A program made the position numbers and the translations under genes. Source: DATENM01 sp045807725 (GTDB taxonomy: Bacteria > Acidobacteriota > Blastocatellia > UBA7656). Taken from it: a stretch of 64,000 nt of DNA. Under the pieces are notes generated by a model. That model had not been told where the DNA came from. It saw only the letters and a list, made by a program, of their open reading frames with translations, and searched no databases. Below are positions 43,356-52,216 of the stretch, piece after piece (position 1 is the first letter of the stretch; each line of letters opens with the position of its first letter). The stretch covers positions 28,909-92,908 of the forward strand of contig JBJMGV010000125.1 in the NCBI GenBank assembly GCA_045807725.1. Direction: 5' to 3'.

Positions 43356-44660
43356 ATGAAATCAGAGAAGGCAAAAGGCAAAAGGCAAAAGGCAAAAGGC
43401 AAAAGTGAAGCGACCGAGCGCGGCTTTTCGCTCGTCGAGTTGATGGTGGCGATGATCTCGTTTCTCATCATCGGCGGCTCGGTCGTGCTGTTGCTCAGCA
43501 AGAGCCAGGCGATCTTTCGCGCCGAGCAGGGCGTCAGCGAGATGGATCAGAACGCGCGCCTGATGATGGACTTTCTGACGCGCGACATTCAACAGTCGAA
43601 AGAGAACGGCCTCGGACTCGGCCAGCGCTTCCGCACCATCTATGCCAAAGACGGCGCGGACGGCAAGACCGACGAAGTCACGATTGTCACCGCTGACACG
43701 CAATCAAAAATTCCCACAGGCACGCTGCCGCTTGTCGCCGGATCGCAACGTCCCTTCAGCGTCAGCGACCATTACGTTGAACTGTTGCCGGGCGGCGTGA
43801 CGCGATTGAAGATCAGTGACATCGCCGCCGCGATCTCGCCCAACGAAGAGTTCGTCATCACCGCGACGCGCGCGGACGGCTCGCTGCAATTCGACTTCAT
43901 CAAAGCGCGCGGCGCGAAGGTGACGCAGGATGGCTATCTCGGTCTCAGCTTCGATTCGGTAGATCACGCTGGCGTGACGCCCGAAGTGCCCTTCGGGTTG
44001 ACCTATGAAAACGGCGGCTTCACGCTGCGGCCTGTGAACATCAAACGTTACTTCGTTGACCGCCAGAACAAAGAGCATCCCACGTTCGCGCTGTCAGTGA
44101 ACGATGGCAAGCCGATTACGATTGCGCGCAACGTCGTCGCCTTCCAGCTACGCTTTCTCGAAGTGCGCGATGGCGAGACGGACGGCAATTGGGTTAAAGA
44201 GCAGAGCATCTCGCGCGAGTACAAGACGCAGGCCATCGAAGTGACGATGACCGCGCGCACTGAAATCAAGAATGATGACAAAGCCGAACGACTGGTCACG
44301 CTGGCCAGCGTCGTCCGCCCGCGCCTGACGCCCGGAGGCAACTTTGGCTCATCGGGGAGCGGCAATCCGTCTTCGCCGGGTGGGGCTGGCGATGGCAGCG
44401 GGCCGGGCGGCGGCCCCGGTGGTTATGGCGGCGGCGGCAGCGGCGGCGGGCCGGGCGGCAGTGGCGGCGCAGGCCGTCCGACACGTGGTTATGACGCCAA
44501 CGGCAACCCGATTGATGGCAGCGACGGCAGTAACGGCGCAGGCAATGATCCGTTCCAGCGCCGCACGCGTTACATCGGTCGCCGCCCACGGCTGCACGAA
44601 CGCCTGAATCCACGACCGGGCGAGAGCACGAACCCGGATTCAGACTATCCGAATCGGTGA
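43356..44660 (+). CDS. PilW-type minor pseudopilin with heptamer-coded leader
   Basis: 434 aa from ATG at 43356 (GAGGAG upstream). Prepilin site G23|F24 (TERGFSLVELMVAMISFLII). The 22-residue leader is unusual: most of it (KAKGKRQKAKGK) is encoded by five perfect copies of GGCAAAA. The mature protein has the PilW-like pattern of the N-terminal helix, SKSQAIFRAEQGVSEMDQNA, and a large beta-rich domain. Residues ~325-380 are a Gly/Ser/Pro-rich disordered stretch (GSGPGGGPGGYGGGGSGGG). It follows the PilV-like gene by 11 bases. Confidence 0.85.
   Translation: MKSEKAKGKRQKAKGKSEATERGFSLVELMVAMISFLIIGGSVVLLLSKSQAIFRAEQGVSEMDQNARLMMDFLTRDIQQSKENGLGLGQRFRTIYAKDGADGKTDEVTIVTADTQSKIPTGTLPLVAGSQRPFSVSDHYVELLPGGVTRLKISDIAAAISPNEEFVITATRADGSLQFDFIKARGAKVTQDGYLGLSFDSVDHAGVTPEVPFGLTYENGGFTLRPVNIKRYFVDRQNKEHPTFALSVNDGKPITIARNVVAFQLRFLEVRDGETDGNWVKEQSISREYKTQAIEVTMTARTEIKNDDKAERLVTLASVVRPRLTPGGNFGSSGSGNPSSPGGAGDGSGPGGGPGGYGGGGSGGGPGGSGGAGRPTRGYDANGNPIDGSDGSNGAGNDPFQRRTRYIGRRPRLHERLNPRPGESTNPDSDYPNR
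43370..43404. repeat. 5 x 7-bp perfect tandem repeat (GGCAAAA) inside a coding region
   Basis: Five identical heptamers in the leader of the PilW-like gene. Seven is not a multiple of three, so gain or loss of one unit would shift the frame before the prepilin peptidase site. No alternative in-frame start lies between the array and the cleavage site. Confidence 0.95.
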
Positions 44661-44719
44661 AGCCTGAACGAATGACTGCGCCGACTGCAAGGCGCGGCGT
44701 TGGTTGAGGAGGGAAGGCA

Positions 44720-46864
44720 ATGCGTAAGAGAGGGACGCATCGGGCGTTGATAAATTTGAAGGCGGACAGGGAAGCGAGGCGCCGGCAAGTCCGTGATGAG
44801 AACTCGCAAGGCGATGAGCGCGGTATGGCGTTGATCGCTGTGCTGCTCATCCTGTCGTTGATGCTGATGCTCGGACTGGCCGTCACCTTCACGTCGCTTT
44901 CCGACAAAGCGATCACTCAAAACTTCAAGAACCTGACGAGCGGCTTCTACGCGGCGGAGGCCGGCGTCAACAACCTGCACCGCTTGCTGCGTAACGACAG
45001 GTTCATCGTCGGCTCGCTGCCCGACCCGCCGCATGTTGCTCAAGGGCAGGCGACCTTGAACCCGAATGACTTTATCATCGCCGCCGAAGCCGCGATGAGT
45101 AAGAAAGAGGTCTTCCCGAACAACGCGGCTTACAATACAAAGATCAAGATCAAAGACATTCAAGTTCCTTACCCGGCGGATGACATCGACCCGGCGCATT
45201 ACAACCAGCGTGTTCAATACATCAATCCGCTCTATCCACGTTATGGACAGATCGAGCCATACACGGTGACTTACCAATTGGAATCGCGCGGCGAAGGCAT
45301 CGAAGGATTGAACGGGGCGGTGACGCTCGTAGAAGAAGGCGTCATCAGTTTCAAGCTGCTCGTCAAAGGCGACGGCGGCAGCCTGCGCGTTGGAGCCTTC
45401 TCGGAGTTCGCGCTCTTTTACGACACCTTCGACCCATACAACCCGGTGGGGCCGTTCATCTATCAAGGGCTTGGCCCCGGCGACCGCTTTGCGGGCCGCG
45501 TTCACACCAACGAGCGGTTCGGCTTCTGGACGACTGCCGACGGGCAAGACCCGCCGGTCTTTCACGGCCACGTGTCGCAGTCTTATCGCGGCGCCAGTTA
45601 CTATCGTCACGGTGGCGGAGACCCGCCGCCGCCTGTGGACGCCGATTCGGACATCGTCGAGGGCGTGCTGGTCGCGCCGAAATTCCTCGCCGGTTTTGAT
45701 CGCGGCGTCGCGCCGATTCCGCCGACCGGCAACGCCTTCGATCAAGCGCGTGCCGTGCTCGATGGCGGCTATCAACTTTCAGCCGGAGCGCCGACCGATG
45801 GCGAATTGCACAGCGCCTTGCGCAGCGCAACCAATCTCAACGAGACCTTGCCCGAACCGAAAGACCCGCAATCGATAACGCCGACGCTGGCGCAAGGCGT
45901 CTACGTGCCATCGGACGGCGAGACGTTTTCAGGCAGCGGCATCTATGTGATGGGCGACGCCAGCGACATTCAGTTGACCGCCGACCCGTCCGGCAACCGC
46001 GAGATCATTCGCATTACTCAGAATAACAAGACGACCACCATCGTGATTGACGTAGACGCCAACACGACGACGATAGACGCGGGCAACGGCACGCGGACGT
46101 TGCGCGGCGTGCCGAAAGATCGTTCGATAGCCGAGAAGGGCAACCGCTCGGCGGCGTCACTCTACGTTCGTGGCGACGTGAAGTCATTGCACGGGCCGGG
46201 GCGCAAAGGCGACGGCACAGCGGTTCCGGCGATTGATTCCGACTTCGCCGTGACAGTGACGGCGGGCGGCTACGCGACGGGCAACGACCACAGCCCGGTG
46301 GCAGGCGGCTCAGTCGTCATCACAGGTGATTTGACTTACGAAACGCCGGTGGTCGATGGCGCGGGCAATCCGATCAATCAGGACGCGCAGAATGTGCTGG
46401 GCATCTTTGCGTCGGGCGGCAACGTCGAGATACCTACGAATGGCCGCGCGCCTGACAACTTGACGGTGAATGCTTCGATAGCTGCATTCGAGTTACGCGA
46501 CGCTGAAGGCAAGCCGATCATGGACAACAGCGGCAGGCCGTATGGCGGGCGCATTCGTTCGCAAGACCTGGCGACCAACTTTCCGGGCATGCCTTTCCGA
46601 GGCAACTTCAACCTCGTCGGCGGCATGCAGGCGACCAACTTCGACAACTTCGGCGTCTACGATGGCCGCTTTCACGGTTATATGTACAAAGGCAGTTGGG
46701 ACGGGCGCTATGACACCGGCCAGTCGCCGCCGTTTTATCCGGGCTACGTGGTTGAGGATGACGGACCCGGCGGCGGGCCGAGCGTGCGCGCGCAGACCAA
46801 CGCGCCCAATGTCACTTCGTACAAGCGTATCTACTACGGCGGCGCGACAGAGAATTTGAAGTGA
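44720..46864 (+). CDS. PilX-type large pseudopilin-associated protein
   Basis: 714 aa. After a basic 35-residue leader comes G35|M36 and a hydrophobic helix (ERGMALIAVLLILSLMLMLG), the PilX pattern without Glu at +5; then AITQNFKNLTSGFYAAEAGVNN, the usual PilX continuation. The rest is a large beta-rich, Gly/Asp-rich region with repeats such as VTVTAGGYATGNDHSPVAGG. AGGAGG precedes the ATG. It is the last of the four pilin-like genes and probably a pilus-tip adhesin or assembly component. A heptamer hairpin follows. Confidence 0.82.
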   Translation: MRKRGTHRALINLKADREARRRQVRDENSQGDERGMALIAVLLILSLMLMLGLAVTFTSLSDKAITQNFKNLTSGFYAAEAGVNNLHRLLRNDRFIVGSLPDPPHVAQGQATLNPNDFIIAAEAAMSKKEVFPNNAAYNTKIKIKDIQVPYPADDIDPAHYNQRVQYINPLYPRYGQIEPYTVTYQLESRGEGIEGLNGAVTLVEEGVISFKLLVKGDGGSLRVGAFSEFALFYDTFDPYNPVGPFIYQGLGPGDRFAGRVHTNERFGFWTTADGQDPPVFHGHVSQSYRGASYYRHGGGDPPPPVDADSDIVEGVLVAPKFLAGFDRGVAPIPPTGNAFDQARAVLDGGYQLSAGAPTDGELHSALRSATNLNETLPEPKDPQSITPTLAQGVYVPSDGETFSGSGIYVMGDASDIQLTADPSGNREIIRITQNNKTTTIVIDVDANTTTIDAGNGTRTLRGVPKDRSIAEKGNRSAASLYVRGDVKSLHGPGRKGDGTAVPAIDSDFAVTVTAGGYATGNDHSPVAGGSVVITGDLTYETPVVDGAGNPINQDAQNVLGIFASGGNVEIPTNGRAPDNLTVNASIAAFELRDAEGKPIMDNSGRPYGGRIRSQDLATNFPGMPFRGNFNLVGGMQATNFDNFGVYDGRFHGYMYKGSWDGRYDTGQSPPFYPGYVVEDDGPGGGPSVRAQTNAPNVTSYKRIYYGGATENLK

Positions 46865-46867
46865 TGC

Positions 46868-47015
46868 GGAAAGAAGTCAGAAGTCAGAAGTGAGAAGTCA
46901 GAATGGAAAAGGAGGGAGAGTTTAGAAGATAGAATGGAAGCGGAGGCGGCAGCCGACTTCCTTATTCATTCTGACTCCTGACTCCTGACTTCTGACTCCT
47001 GTCTTCTGTCTTCTT
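46868..47015. repeat. Heptamer-armed hairpin (GAAGTCA / TGACTCC)
   Basis: Left arm (46877-46904) is GAAGTCA, GAAGTCA, GAAGTGA, GAAGTCA in register. The right arm (46969-47012) is ATTCTGA, CTCCTGA, CTCCTGA, CTTCTGA, CTCCTGT, CTTCTGT, CTTCTTC. The arms are imperfect reverse complements. It lies between the convergent pilin and PP2C genes. Confidence 0.85.
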
Positions 47016-48050
47016 CTAAGTAAGTTTTTCCGTCGGCGGGATCGTCTCTTCTTCGTCATCCACTAAATCGAGATCAACTTCGTAAGGCAGGTTGGGATCG
47101 CGCGGAATGGTTTCTGCGCCCCAGCGATCCTGCGGGTGAGCCGCGCCAATGAGCGGCAAGGTCGTTGCACGCGGGTCACTGTCGGGCGGCAACAATTTGC
47201 CGTTAGTCACTTGCGCCACAAGCACCGTGATATTGTCTTCGCCGCCGCGCCGGTTGGCCGTCTCGACCAGCGATTCGCAGGCTTCTTTCAGCGAATGCGA
47301 TTGGTCAATCAATTGAACCATCTCTTCCGGCTTCAGCCAGTTCGATTTTGAACTTGATGTCAGCCCGTCGCTGCACAGCAGGATGATGTCGAGGTCGCGC
47401 AACTCGACGCGATCCACCACGACATCGACATTGGGCAATGCGCCGAGCGCTTGCAGGATCACGTTCTTGTAGGTGTGGCGCTCGGCCTCTTCCGGCGTGA
47501 TGTGGCCGGCGGCGAGCAGTTGTTCGACCAGCGACTGGTCGCGCGTGACCTTCTGAATTTTGCCGCTGCGAATCAGGTAGGCGCGGCTGTCGCCGACCTG
47601 CGCGAAGTAGGCCATCGTGCCGAACAGACCCGCCGCTGTGAAGGTCGCGCCCATACCGGCGTATTCTGATCGCCGTAAACTCATCTGGTAAATATAGAGA
47701 TTCGCCAACTCGATAGAGAGGCGCAGCCGCTCGTGATAGGGAATGCGCGCGTAAGTCGGGCTGGCTTGCAATTCGAGCATGCGGTCGCGGACGCATTCGA
47801 TGGCGTGATGGCTGGCGACTTCGCCCGCCAGTGCGCCGCCCATGCCGTCGCTGACCGCGAGCAGCGAGCCATAATGGCTTTGCGGGAAAGTCGTCAGTTG
47901 CGGGGCCGGCTCGTCATTGACTTTCGCAGGCGTCCAGGTGTCGGCAGTCGTGAGGTTCAATACGAGAAAATTATCTTCATTGCCCGAACGCACCATGCCG
48001 ACGTGCGTCATCGCATAAACCGCTATGTTGAATGCGTATTCTTCAGACAT
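47016..48050 (-). CDS. PP2C-family serine/threonine protein phosphatase
   Basis: 344 aa, soluble. PPM/PP2C motifs in order: MVRSGNEDNFLVL (metal Asp), LLAVSDGMGGALAGEVAS, FAQVGDSRAYLIRSG, VTRDQSLVEQLLAAG, IILLCSDGLTSSSK, RGGEDNITVLVAQV. These are the Mn2+/Mg2+ ligands of the Stp/PrpC type, which reverse Hanks-kinase phosphorylation. A C-terminal ~60 residues are acidic. No partner kinase is in the window, though the FHA protease at 6.5 kb is another phosphothreonine-related protein. Confidence 0.94.
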   Translation of the reverse strand: MSEEYAFNIAVYAMTHVGMVRSGNEDNFLVLNLTTADTWTPAKVNDEPAPQLTTFPQSHYGSLLAVSDGMGGALAGEVASHHAIECVRDRMLELQASPTYARIPYHERLRLSIELANLYIYQMSLRRSEYAGMGATFTAAGLFGTMAYFAQVGDSRAYLIRSGKIQKVTRDQSLVEQLLAAGHITPEEAERHTYKNVILQALGALPNVDVVVDRVELRDLDIILLCSDGLTSSSKSNWLKPEEMVQLIDQSHSLKEACESLVETANRRGGEDNITVLVAQVTNGKLLPPDSDPRATTLPLIGAAHPQDRWGAETIPRDPNLPYEVDLDLVDDEEETIPPTEKLT

Positions 48051-48171
48051 AAACGAAGCTGGTGATCCGGCGCGGCCTGGGCTGCCCGTTAAACCGAACC
48101 TTCTGCGCTCACATCACTCTTCTTTCAAGTTTGGCCGTGATTATGATTGATTTTCGTATGATTGGCAACAC

Positions 48172-48297
48172 GTCAGGATTCAGGAGTCAGGATTCAGGAT
48201 AGAGGGCTGTCGCGTCCTTCTTAACTCAGTGTAGAGCGACCCGCATTCCACGCCGAACGGAGCCGAACTGAATCCTGACTCCTGAATCCTGAATCCT
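48172..48297. repeat. Heptamer-armed hairpin (TCAGGAT / TGAATCC)
   Basis: Left arm (48173-48200) is TCAGGAT, TCAGGAG, TCAGGAT, TCAGGAT. Right arm (~48269-48297) is TGAATCC, TGACTCC, TGAATCC, TGAATCC, followed immediately by the metB-like stop. About 70 bases lie between the arms. Confidence 0.85.
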
Positions 48298-49435
48298 AGA
48301 TTTTACTGAGCGCCTGATCGAGATCGCTGATGATATCTTCAACGTCTTCGATGCCGACCGAGATGCGCACCAGCCCGTCGGTGATGCCGAGGCGGTTGCG
48401 CTCAATTTCAGGAACCGACGCGTGCGTCATCGTCGCCGGGTGCGAGATCAGCGTTTCGACGCCGCCGAGGGATTCGCCGAGCGTGCATAGCCGCACGCTC
48501 TCAAGCACGCGACTGGCGTTCGCAAGCGAGCCGGTATCGAACGAGATCATGCCGCCAAAGCCGGCCATCTGCCGCCGCGCCAGTTCGTACTGCGGATGCG
48601 ATTTCAAGCCCGGGTAATAGACTCTTTTCGCCGCCGGGTGCTCGGCCAAAAACTGCGCCACCTGCCGGCCATTCTCGTCGTGCTGGCGCATACGAACGGC
48701 CAGGGTCTTGGTGCCGCGCATAATCAAGAAGGCATCCATCGGCGACAGAATCGCGCCCGCCGCATTTTGAATGAAGGCCATCTGGCGCGCGTCTTCTTCG
48801 TCATTCAAGACGACGACACCGCCAACACTGTCGCTGTGGCCGTTCAGGTATTTGGTCGTCGAGTGCACGACTATGTCAGCGCCCAGTTCGAGCGGGCGTT
48901 GAAAGTAAGGACTCATAAACGTGTTGTCTACCACCAGGCGGAGGCCGCGCCGTTTAGTAATCTCGGCTACGGCGGCAATGTCAACCAGCGACATCACCGG
49001 GTTGGTCGGCGTTTCGATGAAGACCAGCCGCGTTTCGGCGCGCGCCGCGTCTTCGACGTTCTGCGGCTCGCGTGCATCAACGTAGCTGAATTCGAGGCCG
49101 AACTTGCGCAGTACTTTGTCGAAGAGCCGGAACGTGCCGCCATAAGTGTTATCGCTGACGATGACGTGATCGCCGGCGCGCAGCAACGTCATCACCGCAT
49201 TGGTGGCCGCCATACCTGAGGCGAAGGCGTAGCCGAAGTGCCCGCTTTCGAGCGCCGCCAGATTCTTCTCACAAGCCAGCCGCGTCGGGTTCTGCGTGCG
49301 CGCGTACTCGAAGCCTTTATGCTTGCCGATGCCTTCCTGCGCGTAAGTCGAAGTTTGATAGATCGGCACGCTGACTGCGCCCGTCGCCGGATCAGGCTCC
49401 TGCCCCGCGTGTATTGCTTTGGTCGAGAATTTCAT
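48296..49435 (-). CDS. Cystathionine gamma-synthase / gamma-lyase (Cys/Met PLP enzyme)
   Basis: 379 aa from the fourth codon of the frame, the ATG best placed relative to AGGAG. PLP fold type I: YARTQNPTRLACEKNLAALE, FASGMAATNAVMTLL, VSDNTYGGTFRLFD, VDNTFMSPYFQRPLELGAD and VVHSTTKYLNGHSDSVGG with the Schiff-base lysine. The C-terminal domain contains SLGGVETLISHPATMTHA. It interconverts cystathionine, homocysteine and cysteine; lyase versus synthase cannot be decided by eye, so no gene symbol is given. Confidence 0.92.
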   Translation of the reverse strand: MKFSTKAIHAGQEPDPATGAVSVPIYQTSTYAQEGIGKHKGFEYARTQNPTRLACEKNLAALESGHFGYAFASGMAATNAVMTLLRAGDHVIVSDNTYGGTFRLFDKVLRKFGLEFSYVDAREPQNVEDAARAETRLVFIETPTNPVMSLVDIAAVAEITKRRGLRLVVDNTFMSPYFQRPLELGADIVVHSTTKYLNGHSDSVGGVVVLNDEEDARQMAFIQNAAGAILSPMDAFLIMRGTKTLAVRMRQHDENGRQVAQFLAEHPAAKRVYYPGLKSHPQYELARRQMAGFGGMISFDTGSLANASRVLESVRLCTLGESLGGVETLISHPATMTHASVPEIERNRLGITDGLVRISVGIEDVEDIISDLDQALSKI

Positions 49436-49490
49436 CCGCATCATCTCCTGCCTGGCATCCTGAATGGGTAATCTAGCATCTGGATGCGGG

Positions 49491-49872
49491 CAGTGGCCAG
49501 TGGTCAGTGGTCGGTAGTCAGTGGTCAGTAGTTAGTGGCCAGTGGCCAGTTGATCGTTGATCGTTGACAGATGATCGTTGATAGTTGTGAGTTGATAGTC
49601 CCCCAAGCTCCGTCAGGAGCGCGATGTTTATAGTAACGCGGGCGGTTTAATCTTCAAGCTCCGTCAGGAGCGCGATGTTTATAGATATGGCTGAAGGATG
49701 TGACGAAGCCCCGTAGGGGCGCAATGTTGACATCACGCTCCTGACGGAGCTTGCTTCTTCTATTGCATCGTGAACTATAAACAGGTCGTCCCTACGGGAC
49801 TCACTGATTACTGACCACTGACCACTGACCACTGGCCACTGATTATTGGCCACTGACCACTGACCACTGCTT
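49491..49872. repeat. Composite palindromic element with 7-bp arms (copy B)
   Basis: Left arm: 15 consecutive heptamers in one register (49491-49595), first the CAGTGGY type, then TCGTTGA/TAGTTGT types. The core (49606-49800) contains AAGCTCCGTCAGGAGCGCG twice, each followed by ATGTTTATAG; GAAGCCCCGTAGGGGCGC; and CTCCTGACGGAGCTT, closing with ACTATAAACAGGTCGTCCC and TACGGGACT. Right arm: 10 heptamers of the ACTGACC type (49803-49872). Nothing in it codes for a protein. Confidence 0.88.
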
Positions 49873-49887
49873 GAAACTTTGCTTTCG

Positions 49888-49917
49888 TTGAATCGTATTC
49901 GAGTTTGGTTGTATAGT
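49888..49917 (+). promoter_or_regulatory. Putative promoter of the ABC/MoxR operon
   Basis: TTGAAT (49888-49893) and TATAGT (49912-49917), 18-base spacer, directly after the repeat element and about 80 bases before the ATG at 49997. Confidence 0.45.
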
Positions 49918-49996
49918 CGTATCAATCAATCAAGCAAGTCAGATTGTGAATCTTTTCTAATCGGCATGAGGATTCACAAGGCGGAGTGAGGACTTC

Positions 49997-52201
49997 ATGC
50001 AGAATCGGACCCGTCTACATAAGCGCGCGCGTCAAGCGACGATCATCGCGCTGACGCTGGTGATGATTGTCGCCGCATCGGTCTTTATCACGCGTCGGGT
50101 CGGCGCGCAGTCTACGCCCGCACCGGCGGAATCGGGAACAGCGAGCAACGACGGCCTGGAGATTACCGTCAAGGCCGCGTTCGGCAGGCTCGAAGTGAGT
50201 AGCTGGAACGGCGTCTGGGTTCCGTTCCGCATCACGATCACGAACCAGGGGCCGGCAGTGACCGGGCGCTTGATCGTTCACACCGAATCGAACAACAACG
50301 GCCCGACAGGGTCGCCGCGCGAATTCATTAAAGATATTCAACTGCCGACCGGCGCGAACCAGTCGCACGAGATCGTCGCTTATATCAACTCTGGCGAGAA
50401 CCCCATCGTGCGTATTATGTCGGGCGACCGCTTGTTGATCGAGACGACCGTGCCGGTGCAGCGCAATTATGGCTTCAGCGACCAGCTTGAAGTCGCCGTG
50501 GTTGATACGGATGCGACGGCGCTCAACAACATTTCGCAATCGCCGATTCAGCAACAGCCCATTCGTGAACCGTTCAAGCTCGGCCCGCGCTCATCGCCTC
50601 AACCAGCCGCCAATCAAGCCAACCCGCAACCGCCGAACGCGCCGGGCCAGCCGCCGCGCCGCAACTCGCGCAACTTCGGTGGAGGTCCGCAAACCTTTAC
50701 CGCTCATCCGACGGTCATCTCTGCCGACGACCTGCCGCGCGACTTTGTCGCTTATGATGCGCTCGACGCGCTGATCATCAATGATGCGCCGCTCAGCCAG
50801 TTGAGCGAAGAACAGGCGCGGGCGCTGCGCTTGTGGGTAGCGTCAGGCGGATTGTTGATCGTCGCCGGCGGCGCAGACCTTGCCGGTATGCGCGCCAATC
50901 GTCTCGATGAAATTCTGCCGATTGACGCGGGCACGGCAGCAAGCGCAACAGGCTTTCCGGTCACCGACCTGACACAAGTGTACGGCGGCTTTGAAGCCAG
51001 CGAGGCGACGCTCGGCGTCAATGCGAGAGTGAAGCCCGACGCGCGCATACTGCTCGGCGCGAGTGATCGTGTCGTAGCCGCCGAGCGCAATCATGGCAGC
51101 GGTGTGGTTCGATTCATCGCCATCAATCCGAAGCTCAACCCATATCGCGGCTGGAACGGCGCGAAAGAACTGTGGGCCGATCTGCTCCGGCCTGCCGCTG
51201 AATCCAAGCCGCGCCATGCGAATTGGATTACAAGTGGCAGTCGCGGGCCGTCGCGTTCGGGCCGCTGGGGCGTGCAGGACTTGCTTTATCACCTCGCCGA
51301 ATTGCAGCCGCCCTCTACGAAGTACGTGATCTTCTTTCTGTTTGCGTACGTGCTGCTGGTCGGCCCGGCCAACTACGCGGTGTTGCGCTGGCGCAAGAAG
51401 ACAGACCTGGCCTGGCTGACGATCCCTGCGGTGGTGATCCTGTTCACCCTCGTCAGCGTGGCGGTCGCGCAGATGAGTCACGGCGGCAAAGCGGTCGTCG
51501 CCGATGCGTCGCTGGTGCAGGTGCATCAACCTGAGGGCATAAGCAATGTCACCAGCGGCTTGATCGTCGTGCCATCGACGAAAGAAGTTCAGCAACTCGC
51601 CTTCGCCGGCGTGAACGCTTATGCGAGCGACGTGCTCAGTCCAGGCGGCAGCGCCTCGTCGTCGAGCGTTACTGAATGCCGCCGCGACCCGAAAGAGTTT
51701 GTCATCAGCGCGCAGATGACGACGCGCTTGGCAAGCCTCTTCCAACTGCGCGCCATCCGCGAGGCCGAGCCGCCAATGCTCGCCGTACAATCTGCGGCGG
51801 GCGCGGTGACGCTCAAGAATCTTACCGATGCGCCTCTCGTCAAAGCCGTCTATCTGAGCGCGGATGGCATATCCGGCATCTTTGAATTGACCGCCGGCAG
51901 CGAGCAGCGCGTGGCGCTCAACAGCCCGCCGGCGCAATCGTTCAACGCGTGGTATAGCGCGCAAATTGGCGAGGACGACGAGTCGGAATTGTTCAATGAT
52001 CTGGCCGGCGTGCTCGACCGCGAAGTCGGCGGCGACCCGGCCTTCACGCAAGGCTTTTTCGAGACGCAGGCGATGAGCGACGCGCTCAAAAAGATGCGGC
52101 GTCCGCTCGTCATCTGCTTTATCGAGAAGCCCGCCGCAGAGGTCGCTTTCAAGAGCAACTTCAAGCGCACCAGTAAAACGTTCTGCGTGATTCACCTGTG
52201 A
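49997..52201 (+). CDS. Membrane protein of an ABC/MoxR envelope operon
   Basis: 734 aa. N-terminal signal or anchor (TIIALTLVMIVAASVFIT), a beta-rich extracytoplasmic domain (~50-170), a Pro/Gln/Asn-rich linker (~185-225), then a class I glutamine amidotransferase-like alpha/beta segment (ALDALIINDAPLSQLSEEQA; LWVASGGLLIVAGGADLAG). Two membrane helices lie near ~437-490 (YVIFFLFAYVLLVGPANYAV; LTIPAVVILFTLVSVAVAQ), followed by another beta domain. No catalytic residues are evident. It is first in a run with an ABC transporter (15 bases to the ATPase gene) and is probably a transporter partner or envelope sensor. Confidence 0.75.
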   Translation: MQNRTRLHKRARQATIIALTLVMIVAASVFITRRVGAQSTPAPAESGTASNDGLEITVKAAFGRLEVSSWNGVWVPFRITITNQGPAVTGRLIVHTESNNNGPTGSPREFIKDIQLPTGANQSHEIVAYINSGENPIVRIMSGDRLLIETTVPVQRNYGFSDQLEVAVVDTDATALNNISQSPIQQQPIREPFKLGPRSSPQPAANQANPQPPNAPGQPPRRNSRNFGGGPQTFTAHPTVISADDLPRDFVAYDALDALIINDAPLSQLSEEQARALRLWVASGGLLIVAGGADLAGMRANRLDEILPIDAGTAASATGFPVTDLTQVYGGFEASEATLGVNARVKPDARILLGASDRVVAAERNHGSGVVRFIAINPKLNPYRGWNGAKELWADLLRPAAESKPRHANWITSGSRGPSRSGRWGVQDLLYHLAELQPPSTKYVIFFLFAYVLLVGPANYAVLRWRKKTDLAWLTIPAVVILFTLVSVAVAQMSHGGKAVVADASLVQVHQPEGISNVTSGLIVVPSTKEVQQLAFAGVNAYASDVLSPGGSASSSSVTECRRDPKEFVISAQMTTRLASLFQLRAIREAEPPMLAVQSAAGAVTLKNLTDAPLVKAVYLSADGISGIFELTAGSEQRVALNSPPAQSFNAWYSAQIGEDDESELFNDLAGVLDREVGGDPAFTQGFFETQAMSDALKKMRRPLVICFIEKPAAEVAFKSNFKRTSKTFCVIHL

Positions 52202-52216
52202 GGATTCAATAAGCGA

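Noticed and set aside
49491..49872. Insertion sequence or miniature transposon
   Set aside because: No transposase and no target-site duplication visible; the heptamer arms argue for slippage-type growth, so it is listed as a repeat.
50843..52195. 450-codon frame on the minus strand
   Set aside because: Antisense to the membrane protein that leads the ABC/MoxR operon; Arg/His/Ala-rich shadow composition.
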